From assembly GCA_012719345.1 (NCBI GenBank), contig JAAYAN010000240.1, forward strand, positions 1-41,292: a stretch of DNA of 41,292 bases, in the 5' to 3' direction. The stretch comes from Ignavibacteria bacterium. Its GTDB lineage: Bacteria; Bacteroidota; Ignavibacteria; Ignavibacteriales; Melioribacteraceae. Under the pieces are notes generated by a model. It made no database searches. It had not been told where the DNA came from and saw only the letters and a list, made by a program, of their open reading frames with translations. Position numbers and translations under genes: made by a program. The stretch's first letter is position 1, and every line of letters starts with the position of its first letter. Shown here one piece after another: positions 17,767 through 27,344 of the stretch.

Positions 17767-18203
17767 CATTCGCCAATATCTTCATTCCACAGATATGGTT
17801 TGTTACTAATAAATTCTTCCATCAGAATAATACATTCGGGGTTTTGTAGTATTTCTAGTTCTACCCCTCGTTCAATTAGCAAATCTTCTTCTCCTTTGAA
17901 AGTGATATTTTCGCCGATAACAATTTTTGGTATTTTATAAAGTAAAACAGCTCCGCTGCACATCGAACAAGGAGATAGTGTAGTGTATAAAACAGATTCT
18001 TTATAAATTTGCGAGGATTGTCTCCCGGCATTTTTCAAAGCATCCATCTCGCCGTGTAAAATCGCACTGCCTGATTGTACCCTCCGATTATGCCCTTTTC
18101 CAATAATCATTCTATCGTGAACAAGAACAGAACCAATAGGGATGCCCCCTTCCTTTAAACTTTTTTTTGCTTCGTCAATTGCTGCCACCATAAATTCATC
18201 CAT
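17766..18203 (-). CDS. Cytosine deaminase, yeast Fcy1 type
   Basis: A 145-aa zinc-dependent deaminase. The zinc and catalytic motif is His50-Gly-Glu52 (ILHGEMDALKNAGR) plus Cys79 and Cys82 (TTLSPCSMC). This matches the HGE/PCxMC arrangement of yeast cytosine deaminase, whose residues H62, E64, C91 and C94 keep the same spacing. The remaining resemblance is specific: IVIGENITFKGEEDLLIERGVEL and the C-terminal WNEDIGE recall Fcy1 strongly (from memory, not an alignment). It probably converts cytosine to uracil for pyrimidine salvage. The tRNA deaminase TadA normally has HAE and a different C terminus, so I reject that name. The ATG at 18203 is preceded by AGAGG; an adjacent GTG is also in frame. 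Confidence 0.78.
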   Translation of the reverse strand: MDEFMVAAIDEAKKSLKEGGIPIGSVLVHDRMIIGKGHNRRVQSGSAILHGEMDALKNAGRQSSQIYKESVLYTTLSPCSMCSGAVLLYKIPKIVIGENITFKGEEDLLIERGVELEILQNPECIILMEEFISNKPYLWNEDIGE

Positions 18204-18325
18204 CACAACCTCTTTTTAGTTTATTTTAAACATAATTAGTTATTCAATTGAAAGCAATTCAACTTTTTTTCTTTGATGATTTTTATTGAGAAAAATTCCT
18301 CGCAAAAACATAGTTTAAATTTTTG

Positions 18326-18357
18326 TTTGATTAATTAACTTTTAATAATTATTTTTG
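18326..18357 (+). promoter_or_regulatory. Bacteroidota-type promoter of rpmH
   Basis: TTTG at 18326-18329, 20 bases, then TATTTTTG at 18350-18357: an exact match to the -33/-7 consensus TTTG-N19-21-TAnnTTTG recognised by the Bacteroidota primary sigma factor. It would start transcription near 18364, about 20 bases before the rpmH ATG. The 181-base gap 18204-18384 shows no other clear feature. Confidence 0.6.
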
Positions 18358-18384
18358 TGTTCTTTTTTAATAGGAGAATTAATT

Positions 18385-18531
18385 ATGAAACGTACTTTTC
18401 AGCCAAGTCAGAGAAAAAGAAGAAATAAGCATGGCTTTCGTGAAAGAATGGCAACAAAAAACGGCCGTAAAATTTTAGCAAGAAGAAGAGCAAAAGGCCG
18501 CAAAAGATTGACAGTTAGTGATGAAAAATAA
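18385..18531 (+). CDS. rpmH: 50S ribosomal protein L34
   Basis: A 48-aa, highly basic protein, [20 protein letters not shown] then [28 protein letters not shown], the unmistakable L34 sequence. It is part of the large ribosomal subunit. The ATG has the Shine-Dalgarno sequence TAGGAGAA. It lies six bases before rnpA, the conserved bacterial rpmH-rnpA pairing that is usually near dnaA and the origin; dnaA is not adjacent here. Confidence 0.97.
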   Translation: MKRTFQPSQRKRRNKHGFRERMATKNGRKILARRRAKGRKRLTVSDEK

Positions 18532-18537
18532 AAAAAA

Positions 18538-18945
18538 TTGAAAGAGCATTCTTTTTCTGAAAAAGAAAGAATAAAAAAAAGAAAAGAATTGGAAATGGTT
18601 TTTTCGGAAGGGAAAACCATTTTTTCTAAAAACGGCAAGTTCAAAGCTGTTTTTTTACAAACTGAATGGAAAAATACCCCGATAAAAATTGCTGTTGGAG
18701 TTTCGCGAAAAGCCGGAAATGCTGTTTGGAGAAATCGCATCAAAAGGCTAATGCGGGAATCGTACAGACAAAATAAAAATTTCTTTGCCGATAATGTATT
18801 TACCGAAAATAAAACTTTATTGGTTTTCTTTTCCCCAAACAGATTAAATAAAAAAAATAACAGAATTATTAAACTTGATAAAGTAACCCCCGAGATTTTA
18901 GAGCTGGTTAAATCGATTGGAATCTTTATTAAACGGCACAGTTAA
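18538..18945 (+). CDS. rnpA: Ribonuclease P protein component
   Basis: The protein cofactor of RNase P, which with the M1 RNA removes tRNA 5' leaders; 135 aa. It has the family signature KIAVGVSRKAGNAVWRNRIKRLMRESYR (RNR-type basic helix) and the substrate-binding Phe/Lys-rich N-terminal region. It starts with TTG at 18538, six bases after rpmH; no ATG fits, and tight coupling to rpmH supports the TTG. The C terminus is slightly extended relative to typical 110-120 aa members. The yidD gene that often follows rnpA is absent; the next gene is yidC. Confidence 0.93.
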   Translation: MKEHSFSEKERIKKRKELEMVFSEGKTIFSKNGKFKAVFLQTEWKNTPIKIAVGVSRKAGNAVWRNRIKRLMRESYRQNKNFFADNVFTENKTLLVFFSPNRLNKKNNRIIKLDKVTPEILELVKSIGIFIKRHS

Positions 18946-19055
18946 ATAAAGTTGATTACTTTTACCACTGTTCAAGCCAATTTTTCTTCTTTCAAGAGGT
19001 TTAATTTACTTATTTTTGGCATTAAAATAATTTTTTAAAAAGTTACGGATTCTAA

Positions 19056-20900
19056 ATGGATAAACAGAGTATAGCGGCATTTGTTTTAATTGGAATAATT
19101 TTAACTGTTTGGATGTATTTTAACGCACCTGCTCCCGTTCAACCACAGCAGGTTCCGCAAAAAGATTCTGCTAAAACAGAAAATAAAATTTCAGAAAATA
19201 GCAACCAAAGTAATATACAGCCGGCAATTTCTAAACACAGCGATAAAGACAGCATTTTTTCTAATATCGGCAGCACCGAAGAAAGTATAATAACTATTGA
19301 AACTGACTTGATAAGAGCAGAATTTACAAACAAAGGAGCAAGGCTTAAAAAGTATTTTCTTAAACAATTTAAAACATGGTATCACGAAGATTTTCCTGAT
19401 GGACCTTATTATAAAAACGAAGTTCAGCTTATAAATCAGGAAAACGGCGGTGAACTGAATACTGTTTTTGTTACAAAGCAAGGAAAACTTGTAAAAACAG
19501 CAGAATTACTTTTTGAAAGCAGATCAGAAAATTACGAATATAAAATAAGCGGAACTGATTCGCTTGTAATAACATATGAGTTTATAACAGCCGATTCAAA
19601 TATTATCAAACGTATTTTTGTTTTATATGGAAACAGTTACCGTTCGAAAATTGAAAATGTATTTGTAAATATGAACACTGAAATGAGCGGATTTAATTAC
19701 GATTTTCAGTGGGAAAAAGGTATTAACTTTGTTGAGAAAAATTCTGTAGATGAAGCATCATATTCAAACGCTAGTGCATTTTCGGGTGGCGAACAACTGA
19801 TTATAAATTCGTCATCGGAAGATGAAATAGAAAAAAAAGAATTTAATGGTCAGGTTGACTGGCTGGGAATTAAAAGCAAATATTTCGGGATTATTATTTC
19901 GCCTGAAAATCAAATTTCGGAAGGCGGAGTTTTTATAGAAGGACATACAAAAAATAAAGGAATCCTTGGTCCGCGCGAATATTACAAGGTTGGTTACAGA
20001 GTTCCGCTTCAAAATAAAAATGTTCAAAAAGATGTTTTCTACTTATATATAGGACCGTTGGATTATGACGTACTGAAAGCATACAATAAAAATTACGAAG
20101 CAATATACGATTTCGGTAATTTTATGGGAATGTCGTTTATAATCAGACCTATTTCCGAATATTTTCTTCTACCTCTTTTTAAGTTTTTGCATAATTTTAT
20201 ACCGAACTACGGTTTTGTGATAATACTATTTTCACTCATCATAAAAGTGCTTTTATATCCCTTAACCCGTAAAAGCATGCAATCGATGAAAAAAATGCAG
20301 CTTTTGCAGCCAAAAATTGCCGAGTTGAAAGAAAAATATAAAGACGACCAGCAAAAAATTTCTGTAGAAACAATGAGTCTCTATTCCAAGTATGGAATAA
20401 ATCCAGCAGGCGGATGTTTGCCGATGCTTTTACAGATGCCTATATTGGTTGCGTTGTGGAGCCTTTTTAATCTGGCAATTGAATTGAGAAACCAGCCCTT
20501 TATCTGGTGGATAGATAATCTTGCCGCTCCCGATATTATTTTGCGTCTTCCGGCAGGCATACCGTTAATAAGTCATATAAGCGGACTAGCTGTTTTAATG
20601 GGAATTACAATGTTCGTTCAGCAAAAGATGACAATGAAAGATCCTACGCAGAAAGCATTGGTTTATATGATGCCGATTATGATGACAATTATGTTTATGT
20701 CCCTGCCTTCGGGTGTTAACCTATACTATTTTATGTTCAATTTGTTCTCTATAATTCAGCAATATTATGTAAACAATTCAAAAAACGATGTTGAACTTGT
20801 TCCGGTTGACAAGCCGAAAAAAAGCGGTTTTATGCAACGGATGATGGAAGCCGCAGCAGATCAGCAGAAAGCACAGCAGCAAAATAAAAAGAAAAAATAA
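19056..20900 (+). CDS. yidC: Membrane protein insertase YidC
   Basis: YidC/Oxa1-family insertase, 614 aa, which inserts inner-membrane proteins alone or with SecYEG. The first membrane segment is about residues 6-24 (IAAFVLIGIILTVWMYF). A large periplasmic beta domain (about 60-350) follows, then the conserved core of five segments. The groove arginine is R405 (YPLTRKSMQSMKKMQLLQPK), and GINPAGGCLPMLLQMPILVALWSLF is a family hallmark. The basic C-terminal tail (QQQNKKKK) is common and may touch ribosomes. A TATTTTTG at 19011-19018 could be a promoter -7 box, but a matching TTTG is not at the right distance. The patatin gene follows after 14 bases. Confidence 0.97.
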   Translation: MDKQSIAAFVLIGIILTVWMYFNAPAPVQPQQVPQKDSAKTENKISENSNQSNIQPAISKHSDKDSIFSNIGSTEESIITIETDLIRAEFTNKGARLKKYFLKQFKTWYHEDFPDGPYYKNEVQLINQENGGELNTVFVTKQGKLVKTAELLFESRSENYEYKISGTDSLVITYEFITADSNIIKRIFVLYGNSYRSKIENVFVNMNTEMSGFNYDFQWEKGINFVEKNSVDEASYSNASAFSGGEQLIINSSSEDEIEKKEFNGQVDWLGIKSKYFGIIISPENQISEGGVFIEGHTKNKGILGPREYYKVGYRVPLQNKNVQKDVFYLYIGPLDYDVLKAYNKNYEAIYDFGNFMGMSFIIRPISEYFLLPLFKFLHNFIPNYGFVIILFSLIIKVLLYPLTRKSMQSMKKMQLLQPKIAELKEKYKDDQQKISVETMSLYSKYGINPAGGCLPMLLQMPILVALWSLFNLAIELRNQPFIWWIDNLAAPDIILRLPAGIPLISHISGLAVLMGITMFVQQKMTMKDPTQKALVYMMPIMMTIMFMSLPSGVNLYYFMFNLFSIIQQYYVNNSKNDVELVPVDKPKKSGFMQRMMEAAADQQKAQQQNKKKK

Positions 20901-20914
20901 TATTCATTATCTGA

Positions 20915-23617
20915 ATGATAAAACAAGTTTTATTTATAGTTCTTTTAATAATATTTTCAACCGTGTTAACGGCTCAGGAAGCAATTAGTTATACTTTTGA
21001 AACCAAAACAAAATATCTGCCTTTTGGATTAAGCAACGAAGTTCCCGCAATACAACCAGAAATTTCACTGGTGCTTAGCGGCGGCGGTGCACGCGGATTA
21101 TCGCAAATAGGCGTATTAAAAGCTTTGGAAGAGAATAAAATTAAAGTTTCGGCTATTTACGGTACAAGCATGGGCAGTATTATCGGCGGAATGTATTCTG
21201 CCGGATACACTGTTGAAGAAATGACCGATATTGTAAAAAAAGCACCTTGGAATGAGTTTTATTCCACAGAGGACAATAAACGGAATGAACTTTTTATCGA
21301 TCAGAAAATAACTGAAGACAAAGCTATTTTTGCACTCAGACTCGATGGTTTTAAACCTATTCTTCCAACTTCAATAAGTTCTGGACAAAAAGTTACGAAT
21401 TTTTTAAACTTGCTGGCTTTAAATGCTCCGTTAAATGTTTTCGAAAATTTTTCGGAATTTCTTTACGATTTCAAAGCGATTAGCACAAATCTTGAAAACG
21501 GAGAAATGGTTATTCTCGAAGATGGTTCTTTGCATAAAGCAATAAGAGCCAGTTCAAGTTTTTCTCTTTTACTTCCACCTGTTGAAATAGATACAATGCT
21601 GTTAGTAGATGGCGGACTTGTTTCAAATATTCCGGTTAACGCTGCATTAAAATACAAACCCGACTTAATAATTGCTGTTAATACAACAAGTCCCCTTTTC
21701 AGTAAAGAAGATTTAGCTTATCCTTGGAATGTTGCTGATCAAATGGTTAGCATTCCTATGCAGGTAATTAATAAACAGAACGAAAAAAATGCGGATTTTT
21801 TAATTAATCCTAATCTTGGAAGCAGACAAAACAGCGACTTTTCGGAAATCAGTTCAATAATTGATTCTGGTTATTTTTCGGCGAAAAAAATCATTTCGGA
21901 AATAGAAGACAAAATTAAAGGGAAAATTTTCGAAAACATTTCTGGCAAAGACAGTGTAATTAATGAACTTGAATTAAATTATTCCGAAAACTCAGCGGAA
22001 TATAAAGTTATAAACGGTCTGGATTTATCGCGACCGATCTATTTATCTGATATATACTTATCAGCCTACAATTTATATTTATCCGGAAATTACAAAGCAT
22101 TTAAAATAAATCTTTTACCTGTTAACGGAAAAACACTGCTTTCAATTGAAGCGCCGGAGTATCCTAAAATTTTAACAGTTTCGGTTAAAGGTTCAAGTAA
22201 ATCTTTTAATCATAACATAAATGCTTGCATTTCAAAATTACTTTATAAACCGTTCAATTCCGAAAATGTATCAAAAGAATTAATGAATGTATTAAGGAAC
22301 TACAGAAAAAGCGGTTATTGTCTGGCAAGCATCGATAAAGTTACCTTTAATGAACAAACAAAAGATTTGTTAATAGAAATATCCGAAGGAGTAGTTGAAC
22401 AGCTTATTATAAAAGGAAATACAAAAAGTGATGAGACTCTTATAACCCGCGATTTTAAAGTAAAACCCGGAGATGTTTTTTCCTGTAAAAACGCAGAAGA
22501 AGGTTTGGCAAATTTGCGAAGTACAAATCTTTTTGAAGATATTGATGTAGAAATAATCAGAATAGACGGGAAAAAATATTTAGAACTGACTGTTAAAGAA
22601 AAAATATCAAGTATTATACGATTCGGTTTTGCAGCAGATAATGAGTATTTAAGCCAGATCAGCATAGATATACGAGATGAAAATCTTTTTGGAAGCGGAA
22701 CAGAATTAGGGGTAACATATAACGGTTCTTTGAAAAAAAATTCGTTGGAATTGGAACAGAGAGCAACCAGGATATTTAATACATATCTTACTTACAGATT
22801 AAAAGGATTTTTAAAAAGTCAGGATATTTCAGTTTATAAAAATGATTCTGTATCAAGTGAAAACAGATTTCAGCGCAGCAAGGACGGAGAATATAGCCAA
22901 AGTGAATACGGTATTTCCTTTGGAATCGGAATGCAAGTAAAAAAAGTTGGAAATCTTATTTTTGAATCAAGATACCAACAAGATCAAATAATAAATACTG
23001 TAGATAAAAAAGTTGATACTTATAGAATGAATATTTCCACATTAGGTTTAAAATTGAATATTGATTCCCAAAACATGTATCCATATCCAGTTTCGGGATT
23101 TGTGTTAAATGCCGGTTACGAAACAGCCCAATCCTTTTTTGGAAGCAACCAGAGTTATACAAAATTCGATATGTTTTATGAACAATATATTTCAATAAGC
23201 AGCGTAAGTACAATTCACCCCAAAATTATTTTCGGTTTTGCAGATGCAACACTTCCTTTAAGCAGACAATTTTCTTTTGGCGGACAAAATTCATTTTTCG
23301 GATTCAGAGATTATGAATACCGCGGAAGGCAAATTTTTATTTCTTCGCTGGAATTCAGATATATGCTGCCATTTAAATTATTTTTCGATACATATTTACG
23401 CGGAAGATATGATTTAGGCTCTATCTGGACGCAAAAAGAACAAATAAGATTTAAAGATTTAAGGCATGGTCTGGGAATTATTTTATCACTCGATACTCCT
23501 ATCGGTCCAGCAGATTTTTCTATTGGCAAGAGTTTTTTGATTAAAAATAAATTACAAGATAATATTATAAGCTGGGGACCGCTGTATTTTTATTTTTCAA
23601 TAGGATATAATTATTAA
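20915..23617 (+). CDS. Patatin-like phospholipase with POTRA and Omp85-type barrel (PlpD-like, type Vd)
   Basis: A 900-aa outer-membrane protein. A signal peptide (about 1-20) is followed by a patatin domain: the oxyanion motif SGGGARG (55-61), nucleophile Ser85 in GTSMG, and catalytic Asp232 in VDGG. POTRA-like repeats lie at about 410-565 (LIIKGNTKSDETLITRDFKVKPGDVF is typical), and a C-terminal 16-stranded surface-antigen barrel runs from about 570 to the end (FSFGGQNSFFGFRDYEYRG is the conserved strand). This matches PlpD-type Vd autotransporters, whose lipase acts on phospholipids. The catalytic residues are intact, so it is probably active. It follows yidC closely and ends tail-to-tail with the next gene, sharing 4 bases. 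Confidence 0.9.
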   Translation: MIKQVLFIVLLIIFSTVLTAQEAISYTFETKTKYLPFGLSNEVPAIQPEISLVLSGGGARGLSQIGVLKALEENKIKVSAIYGTSMGSIIGGMYSAGYTVEEMTDIVKKAPWNEFYSTEDNKRNELFIDQKITEDKAIFALRLDGFKPILPTSISSGQKVTNFLNLLALNAPLNVFENFSEFLYDFKAISTNLENGEMVILEDGSLHKAIRASSSFSLLLPPVEIDTMLLVDGGLVSNIPVNAALKYKPDLIIAVNTTSPLFSKEDLAYPWNVADQMVSIPMQVINKQNEKNADFLINPNLGSRQNSDFSEISSIIDSGYFSAKKIISEIEDKIKGKIFENISGKDSVINELELNYSENSAEYKVINGLDLSRPIYLSDIYLSAYNLYLSGNYKAFKINLLPVNGKTLLSIEAPEYPKILTVSVKGSSKSFNHNINACISKLLYKPFNSENVSKELMNVLRNYRKSGYCLASIDKVTFNEQTKDLLIEISEGVVEQLIIKGNTKSDETLITRDFKVKPGDVFSCKNAEEGLANLRSTNLFEDIDVEIIRIDGKKYLELTVKEKISSIIRFGFAADNEYLSQISIDIRDENLFGSGTELGVTYNGSLKKNSLELEQRATRIFNTYLTYRLKGFLKSQDISVYKNDSVSSENRFQRSKDGEYSQSEYGISFGIGMQVKKVGNLIFESRYQQDQIINTVDKKVDTYRMNISTLGLKLNIDSQNMYPYPVSGFVLNAGYETAQSFFGSNQSYTKFDMFYEQYISISSVSTIHPKIIFGFADATLPLSRQFSFGGQNSFFGFRDYEYRGRQIFISSLEFRYMLPFKLFFDTYLRGRYDLGSIWTQKEQIRFKDLRHGLGIILSLDTPIGPADFSIGKSFLIKNKLQDNIISWGPLYFYFSIGYNY

Positions 23618-24159
23618 TCTTCAACAGAAGCCCATTTTTCGGCAAGCATTTCACATTCTCTGCTTTTTTCCTTTAAACCCGCTTTTTTATAAATTATTGC
23701 CAGCGAGTAGTAAATTTTACTTTTAATTTTTACATAATTTACAGATTCTTCAACAAACGCAATAACATTTTTATTCAGCGGGAAGTCAATATCATATTCG
23801 AAGTTAAAAAGAGAACAAGCTCGCAATAATGGTTCGTTATTAAATTTATTGGTGAGCCAGGATTTTTTGAGATAATGCAAAGCGATGTCCATACATTCGG
23901 TCTGGTTTGTTTTGTTTTCTATCACTCTGGACGTCCACAAATAAATATCACCTGCCAAATCAGAAAAATCCTTTGCTAATTTTTCACTAAACATTAAAAG
24001 CTCGTCTTTAGAAATAGTAGGGTTTGCAAGCAGTATTTTAAATAACTCCAGGTCGTTGACTTTTTTGAAGATTAGTAACTGAAATGCATCAAATAATTCA
24101 TCAGGATTGCGGGAGTATTGAAATATCTTTTCCAGATTGGATTTTAAATTTGAATGCAT
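23614..24159 (-). CDS. Hypothetical helical protein, TPR-like, 181 aa
   Basis: I do not recognise a specific family. The protein is soluble and almost fully helical. Its C-terminal part (KIYYSLAIIYKKAGLKEKSRECEMLAEKW) looks like a tetratricopeptide-type helix pair, and the upstream helices (DIALHYLKKSWLTNKFNNEPLLRACSLF) may be degenerate TPR units. No signal peptide or enzyme motif is visible. It is convergent with the patatin gene, overlapping by four bases at the stop codons. The 162-base AT-rich gap upstream shows no feature. Likely a protein-protein interaction scaffold, as an inference only. Confidence 0.65.
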   Translation of the reverse strand: MHSNLKSNLEKIFQYSRNPDELFDAFQLLIFKKVNDLELFKILLANPTISKDELLMFSEKLAKDFSDLAGDIYLWTSRVIENKTNQTECMDIALHYLKKSWLTNKFNNEPLLRACSLFNFEYDIDFPLNKNVIAFVEESVNYVKIKSKIYYSLAIIYKKAGLKEKSRECEMLAEKWASVED

Positions 24160-24321
24160 TTTTTCTTGTTTAAATTAAAAGAAAGAAAAAAATAATACTC
24201 AAATAATTAAAAATCAAGAACATATATTTTAATCTTCATAGGGATTTCAAATAATTAACTGTATATCTATCGAAGTAACTTATTTAAATATTAAGAGTCT
24301 AAAAATCAAAAAAATATCTTT

Positions 24322-26964
24322 ATGAAATATCCTAAAATTTTAATACAAATTATTTTACTTGCAAGTAATTTAATGTTTGCAGAACAACACAAAAGCATCA
24401 AGGCAATAAAATCGGAACAAAAAATTACAGTTGACGGAATATTAAACGAAACGGTATATGAAAATCAACCGGCAGAATATTTTTACCAAAAAGAGCCGGA
24501 AGAAGGAAAACTTGCAAGCGAAGCTACAAAAGTCTGGGTTTCTTATGACGAAAATAACATTTACATCGGCGTGAAATTGTATGATTCGAATCCTGAATTG
24601 ATTGACGCAAGTCTTAACAGAAAAGATAAATATACAAACTCCGACTGGTTTTACATTTATCTTGATTCTTATAATGATAAACAAACCGGATACTTTTTTG
24701 CTGTTAATGCCGGTGGCTCTAAAATGGACGGAATTTTATATAACGATACTTGGGACGACATTTCCTGGGATGCAATCTGGCACGCACAGGCTTCAATCGA
24801 TTCGGATGGATGGACTGCAGAAATTCAAATTCCTCTTTCGCAATTAAAATTTAACGAAACCGAAAATAATGAATGGGGAATAAATTTCAGAAGAAATATT
24901 AAAAGAAAAAATGAGCAAGCTTTTTTTGTTCATATCCCCAAAACAGAAAATTCTTTCGTTTCGAAATTTGCAAGACTTGAAGGTCTTTCGGGAATAAAAT
25001 CTTCCGGTTCAATTGAAATTTTTCCTTATATAGTTCAAAAAGCCAAATATTTTCAGCACGATGAAAAAGATCCTTTTTATAAATCCGGTCAGTTCCCAAC
25101 TTCTTTTGGCGCAGATTTAAAATATGCGCTCAGCAGTAATTTGTTTCTTACAGGAACAATCAATCCCGATTTCGGACAAGTTGAAGTTGATCCGGCAGTT
25201 ATAAATCTTTCTGCTTCCGAAACTTATTTTGGTGAAAAAAGACCTTTCTTTACAGAAGGTTCTAACTTTTTTATGTTCGGTTACGGAGGGGTAAATAATA
25301 ATTGGGGATTTAATTTTGGCTCACCCGATCTGTTTTATTCGCGAAGAATAGGTCGTTCGCCGCAAGGAGATTTACCCGATGATTACGATTATACAAACGC
25401 ACCAAAAGAAAGCAGGATTTTAGGCGCTGCAAAAATAACCGGTCGCGTTGGCGATGGTTGGTCTTTAGGAATTTTGGATGCGGTAACTCAAAGAACTTAT
25501 GCACAAGTTTCTATCGGTGAAAAAAAGCAAACTTACGAAATTGAACCGCTTACAAATTACAGTCTTGTTAGAGCGATTAAGGAATTTGATAAAGGCAGAC
25601 ATGCAATCGGTTTTAATTTTACCGGAGTGAATAGAGATTTAAATAGCGGAAGTCTTAATAATAAATTAAGCAAAGCTGCTTATACACTTGGCGCAGATGG
25701 TTGGACTACTCTTGATGATGACGGCGATTATGTGCTGAATGCTATGGCTGCAGGTTCATATATTACCGGAACACCTTCCGCGTTAGTTAATATTCAGGAA
25801 AAGTCATATAGATATTCGCAACGCCCCGATAAAACTTATATGAAACTTGATTCAAACAGAACTTCCCTATCAGGTTGGTATATGCGAACAATGATAAATA
25901 AACAAAAAGGGAATTTTTATTTAAACGCTTCTCTTGGTGCTGTATCTCCGGGATTTGAGTATAACGATTTTGGATACCAATGGTTAAGCGACCGTATAAA
26001 TGGTCATATTGTTACCGGTTACAGATGGTTTAATTCCGATGGCATTTTCCGGGAAAAACGAGTTTATCTTGCGCTTTCGCAAAGTTACGATTTTGAAGGA
26101 GACATTACAAACAATGTGATATTTTGGTCAACCAATTTAATATTTACAAATTATTACTCTATCGATTTCCGGGGAAATTGTAATTTTGAAGATTATAACA
26201 GCTCCTTAACACGTAGTGGACCCAAAGTAAAAGACCCGAATAATTTATGGATGATGGCTTCGCTTTCTTCGGATTCAAAGAATAGTGTCAGTTTCAATAT
26301 TGGAACCGAATATGGACGAAATGATGACGGCGGAAAATATTTCGGGTATTGGTCAAACATATCCTGGCATCCTTCTCCGTCTTTTGCGCTTTCAATAGGT
26401 CCGGAATTTTCGCTTGATTACGATACGAGAACTTGGGTTGATAAATTTTCAGACTCTACCGCAATAAGCACATTTTCGAACCGTTATGTGTTTGCCGAGA
26501 TGACGCAGAAAACAATTTCCGGAAATATTAGAATGAATTGGGCTTTTTCACCAAATTTAACGCTCGAGCTATTCTTGCAGCCTTTGTTTTCAGTTGGAAA
26601 GTACAGCAACTTTAAGGAACTCAAAAAAGGACGAACAAACAGCTTTAACTACTATAGTTATAATGGTGCGAAGGTCGATTATAATTCTGAAGAAAACAAT
26701 TATAAAATTGACCCGGATGGCGCTGGAGAAGCGAAATATTTTGAGTTTGATAACCCTGATTTCAACATCAAATCGTTGCGTGCAAATTTAGTTCTTCGCT
26801 GGGAAATTAACGCCGGCTCAATCTTCTATTTTGTTTGGACACAGGAAAAAACCGATGACCAAAATCCGGGAGAAATGAGTTTCCGTAAAGACTTTAAAAA
26901 TTTGTTAAACGATCAGCCCGATAATATTTTCTTAGTAAAGTATTCCCACTGGTTTTCAATATAA
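24322..26964 (+). CDS. DUF5916 outer-membrane protein with CBM9-like N-terminal domain
   Basis: An 880-aa exported protein with signal peptide MKYPKILIQIILLASNLMFA. Residues about 25-210 form a CBM9-like domain (KITVDGILNETVYENQPAEYF, then YDENNIYIGVKLYDSNP and DSDGWTAEIQIPLSQLKF), the DOMON-type fold known to bind carbohydrates. The remainder (about 225-880) is a DUF5916-type region with alternating Tyr/Phe/Trp strands and a C-terminal aromatic residue (KYSHWFSI), as in outer-membrane barrels. The family is common in Bacteroidota; a role in substrate binding or uptake is often proposed but not proven. Transcription probably ends at the shared hairpin at 26971-26995. Confidence 0.85.
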   Translation: MKYPKILIQIILLASNLMFAEQHKSIKAIKSEQKITVDGILNETVYENQPAEYFYQKEPEEGKLASEATKVWVSYDENNIYIGVKLYDSNPELIDASLNRKDKYTNSDWFYIYLDSYNDKQTGYFFAVNAGGSKMDGILYNDTWDDISWDAIWHAQASIDSDGWTAEIQIPLSQLKFNETENNEWGINFRRNIKRKNEQAFFVHIPKTENSFVSKFARLEGLSGIKSSGSIEIFPYIVQKAKYFQHDEKDPFYKSGQFPTSFGADLKYALSSNLFLTGTINPDFGQVEVDPAVINLSASETYFGEKRPFFTEGSNFFMFGYGGVNNNWGFNFGSPDLFYSRRIGRSPQGDLPDDYDYTNAPKESRILGAAKITGRVGDGWSLGILDAVTQRTYAQVSIGEKKQTYEIEPLTNYSLVRAIKEFDKGRHAIGFNFTGVNRDLNSGSLNNKLSKAAYTLGADGWTTLDDDGDYVLNAMAAGSYITGTPSALVNIQEKSYRYSQRPDKTYMKLDSNRTSLSGWYMRTMINKQKGNFYLNASLGAVSPGFEYNDFGYQWLSDRINGHIVTGYRWFNSDGIFREKRVYLALSQSYDFEGDITNNVIFWSTNLIFTNYYSIDFRGNCNFEDYNSSLTRSGPKVKDPNNLWMMASLSSDSKNSVSFNIGTEYGRNDDGGKYFGYWSNISWHPSPSFALSIGPEFSLDYDTRTWVDKFSDSTAISTFSNRYVFAEMTQKTISGNIRMNWAFSPNLTLELFLQPLFSVGKYSNFKELKKGRTNSFNYYSYNGAKVDYNSEENNYKIDPDGAGEAKYFEFDNPDFNIKSLRANLVLRWEINAGSIFYFVWTQEKTDDQNPGEMSFRKDFKNLLNDQPDNIFLVKYSHWFSI

Positions 26965-26970
26965 AAGATT

Positions 26971-26995
26971 AGCTGCTGGTATTAACTCAGCAGCT
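26971..26995. terminator. Bidirectional hairpin between DUF5916 gene and groES-like gene
   Basis: AGCTGCTG-N9-CAGCAGCT, an 8-bp stem. On the minus strand it overlaps the groES-like stop codon and is followed by TAATCTTTT, a plausible terminator; the plus side has a weaker T-run. Confidence 0.6.
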
Positions 26996-27344
26996 CTTCA
27001 TCCCTCATTAAAAGTAATAATGCCGCCTGCGGAACAATAAAAACTTTCTCTTTTTTCAGTTCAATTTCGTAACTGTTGCTTTTCAGAAAAAGCGCGAAAT
27101 CGCCAGGCTTTGCTTGCAGCGGAATATACTTTGCGCCGCCCTTTTCTTTCCACGGCTCATCTTCATCCATCTGCGAAGCAATAGGAATTCCGGGTCCGAC
27201 TTTTAAAATATAACCGCCCATTACCTTTTCCTTTTCGCGCACTCCCGGCGGAAGATAAAGTCCGCTATTGGTTTTTTCAAGGTCTTCTTCGGGCTTAATC
27301 AAAACCCTGTCGCCAATTACAATTACATTGTTAATATCTATCAT
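26982..27344 (-). CDS. GroES (Cpn10)-like co-chaperone family protein
   Basis: A 120-aa protein of the Cpn10 fold: IGDRVLIKPEEDLEKTNSGLYLPPG matches the GroES first strands, VMGGYILKVGPG the conserved middle strand, and PGDFALFLKSNSYEIELKKEKVFIVP the C-terminal strands. It is longer than ordinary GroES (about 95 aa) because of an insert around PIASQMDEDEPWKEKGGAKYIPLQ, and it is not paired with groEL, so it is probably the divergent GroES-family paralogue rather than the main co-chaperonin. The mobile-loop region (SGLYLPPGVREKEKV) differs from the canonical GGIVLT. The start codon is supported by CAGGAAAT upstream. Confidence 0.8.
   Translation of the reverse strand: MIDINNVIVIGDRVLIKPEEDLEKTNSGLYLPPGVREKEKVMGGYILKVGPGIPIASQMDEDEPWKEKGGAKYIPLQAKPGDFALFLKSNSYEIELKKEKVFIVPQAALLLLMRDEELLS

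Noticed and set aside
17766-18203. Annotation as tRNA adenosine deaminase TadA
   Set aside because: The motif is HGE rather than HAE, and the middle and C-terminal blocks match yeast cytosine deaminase instead.
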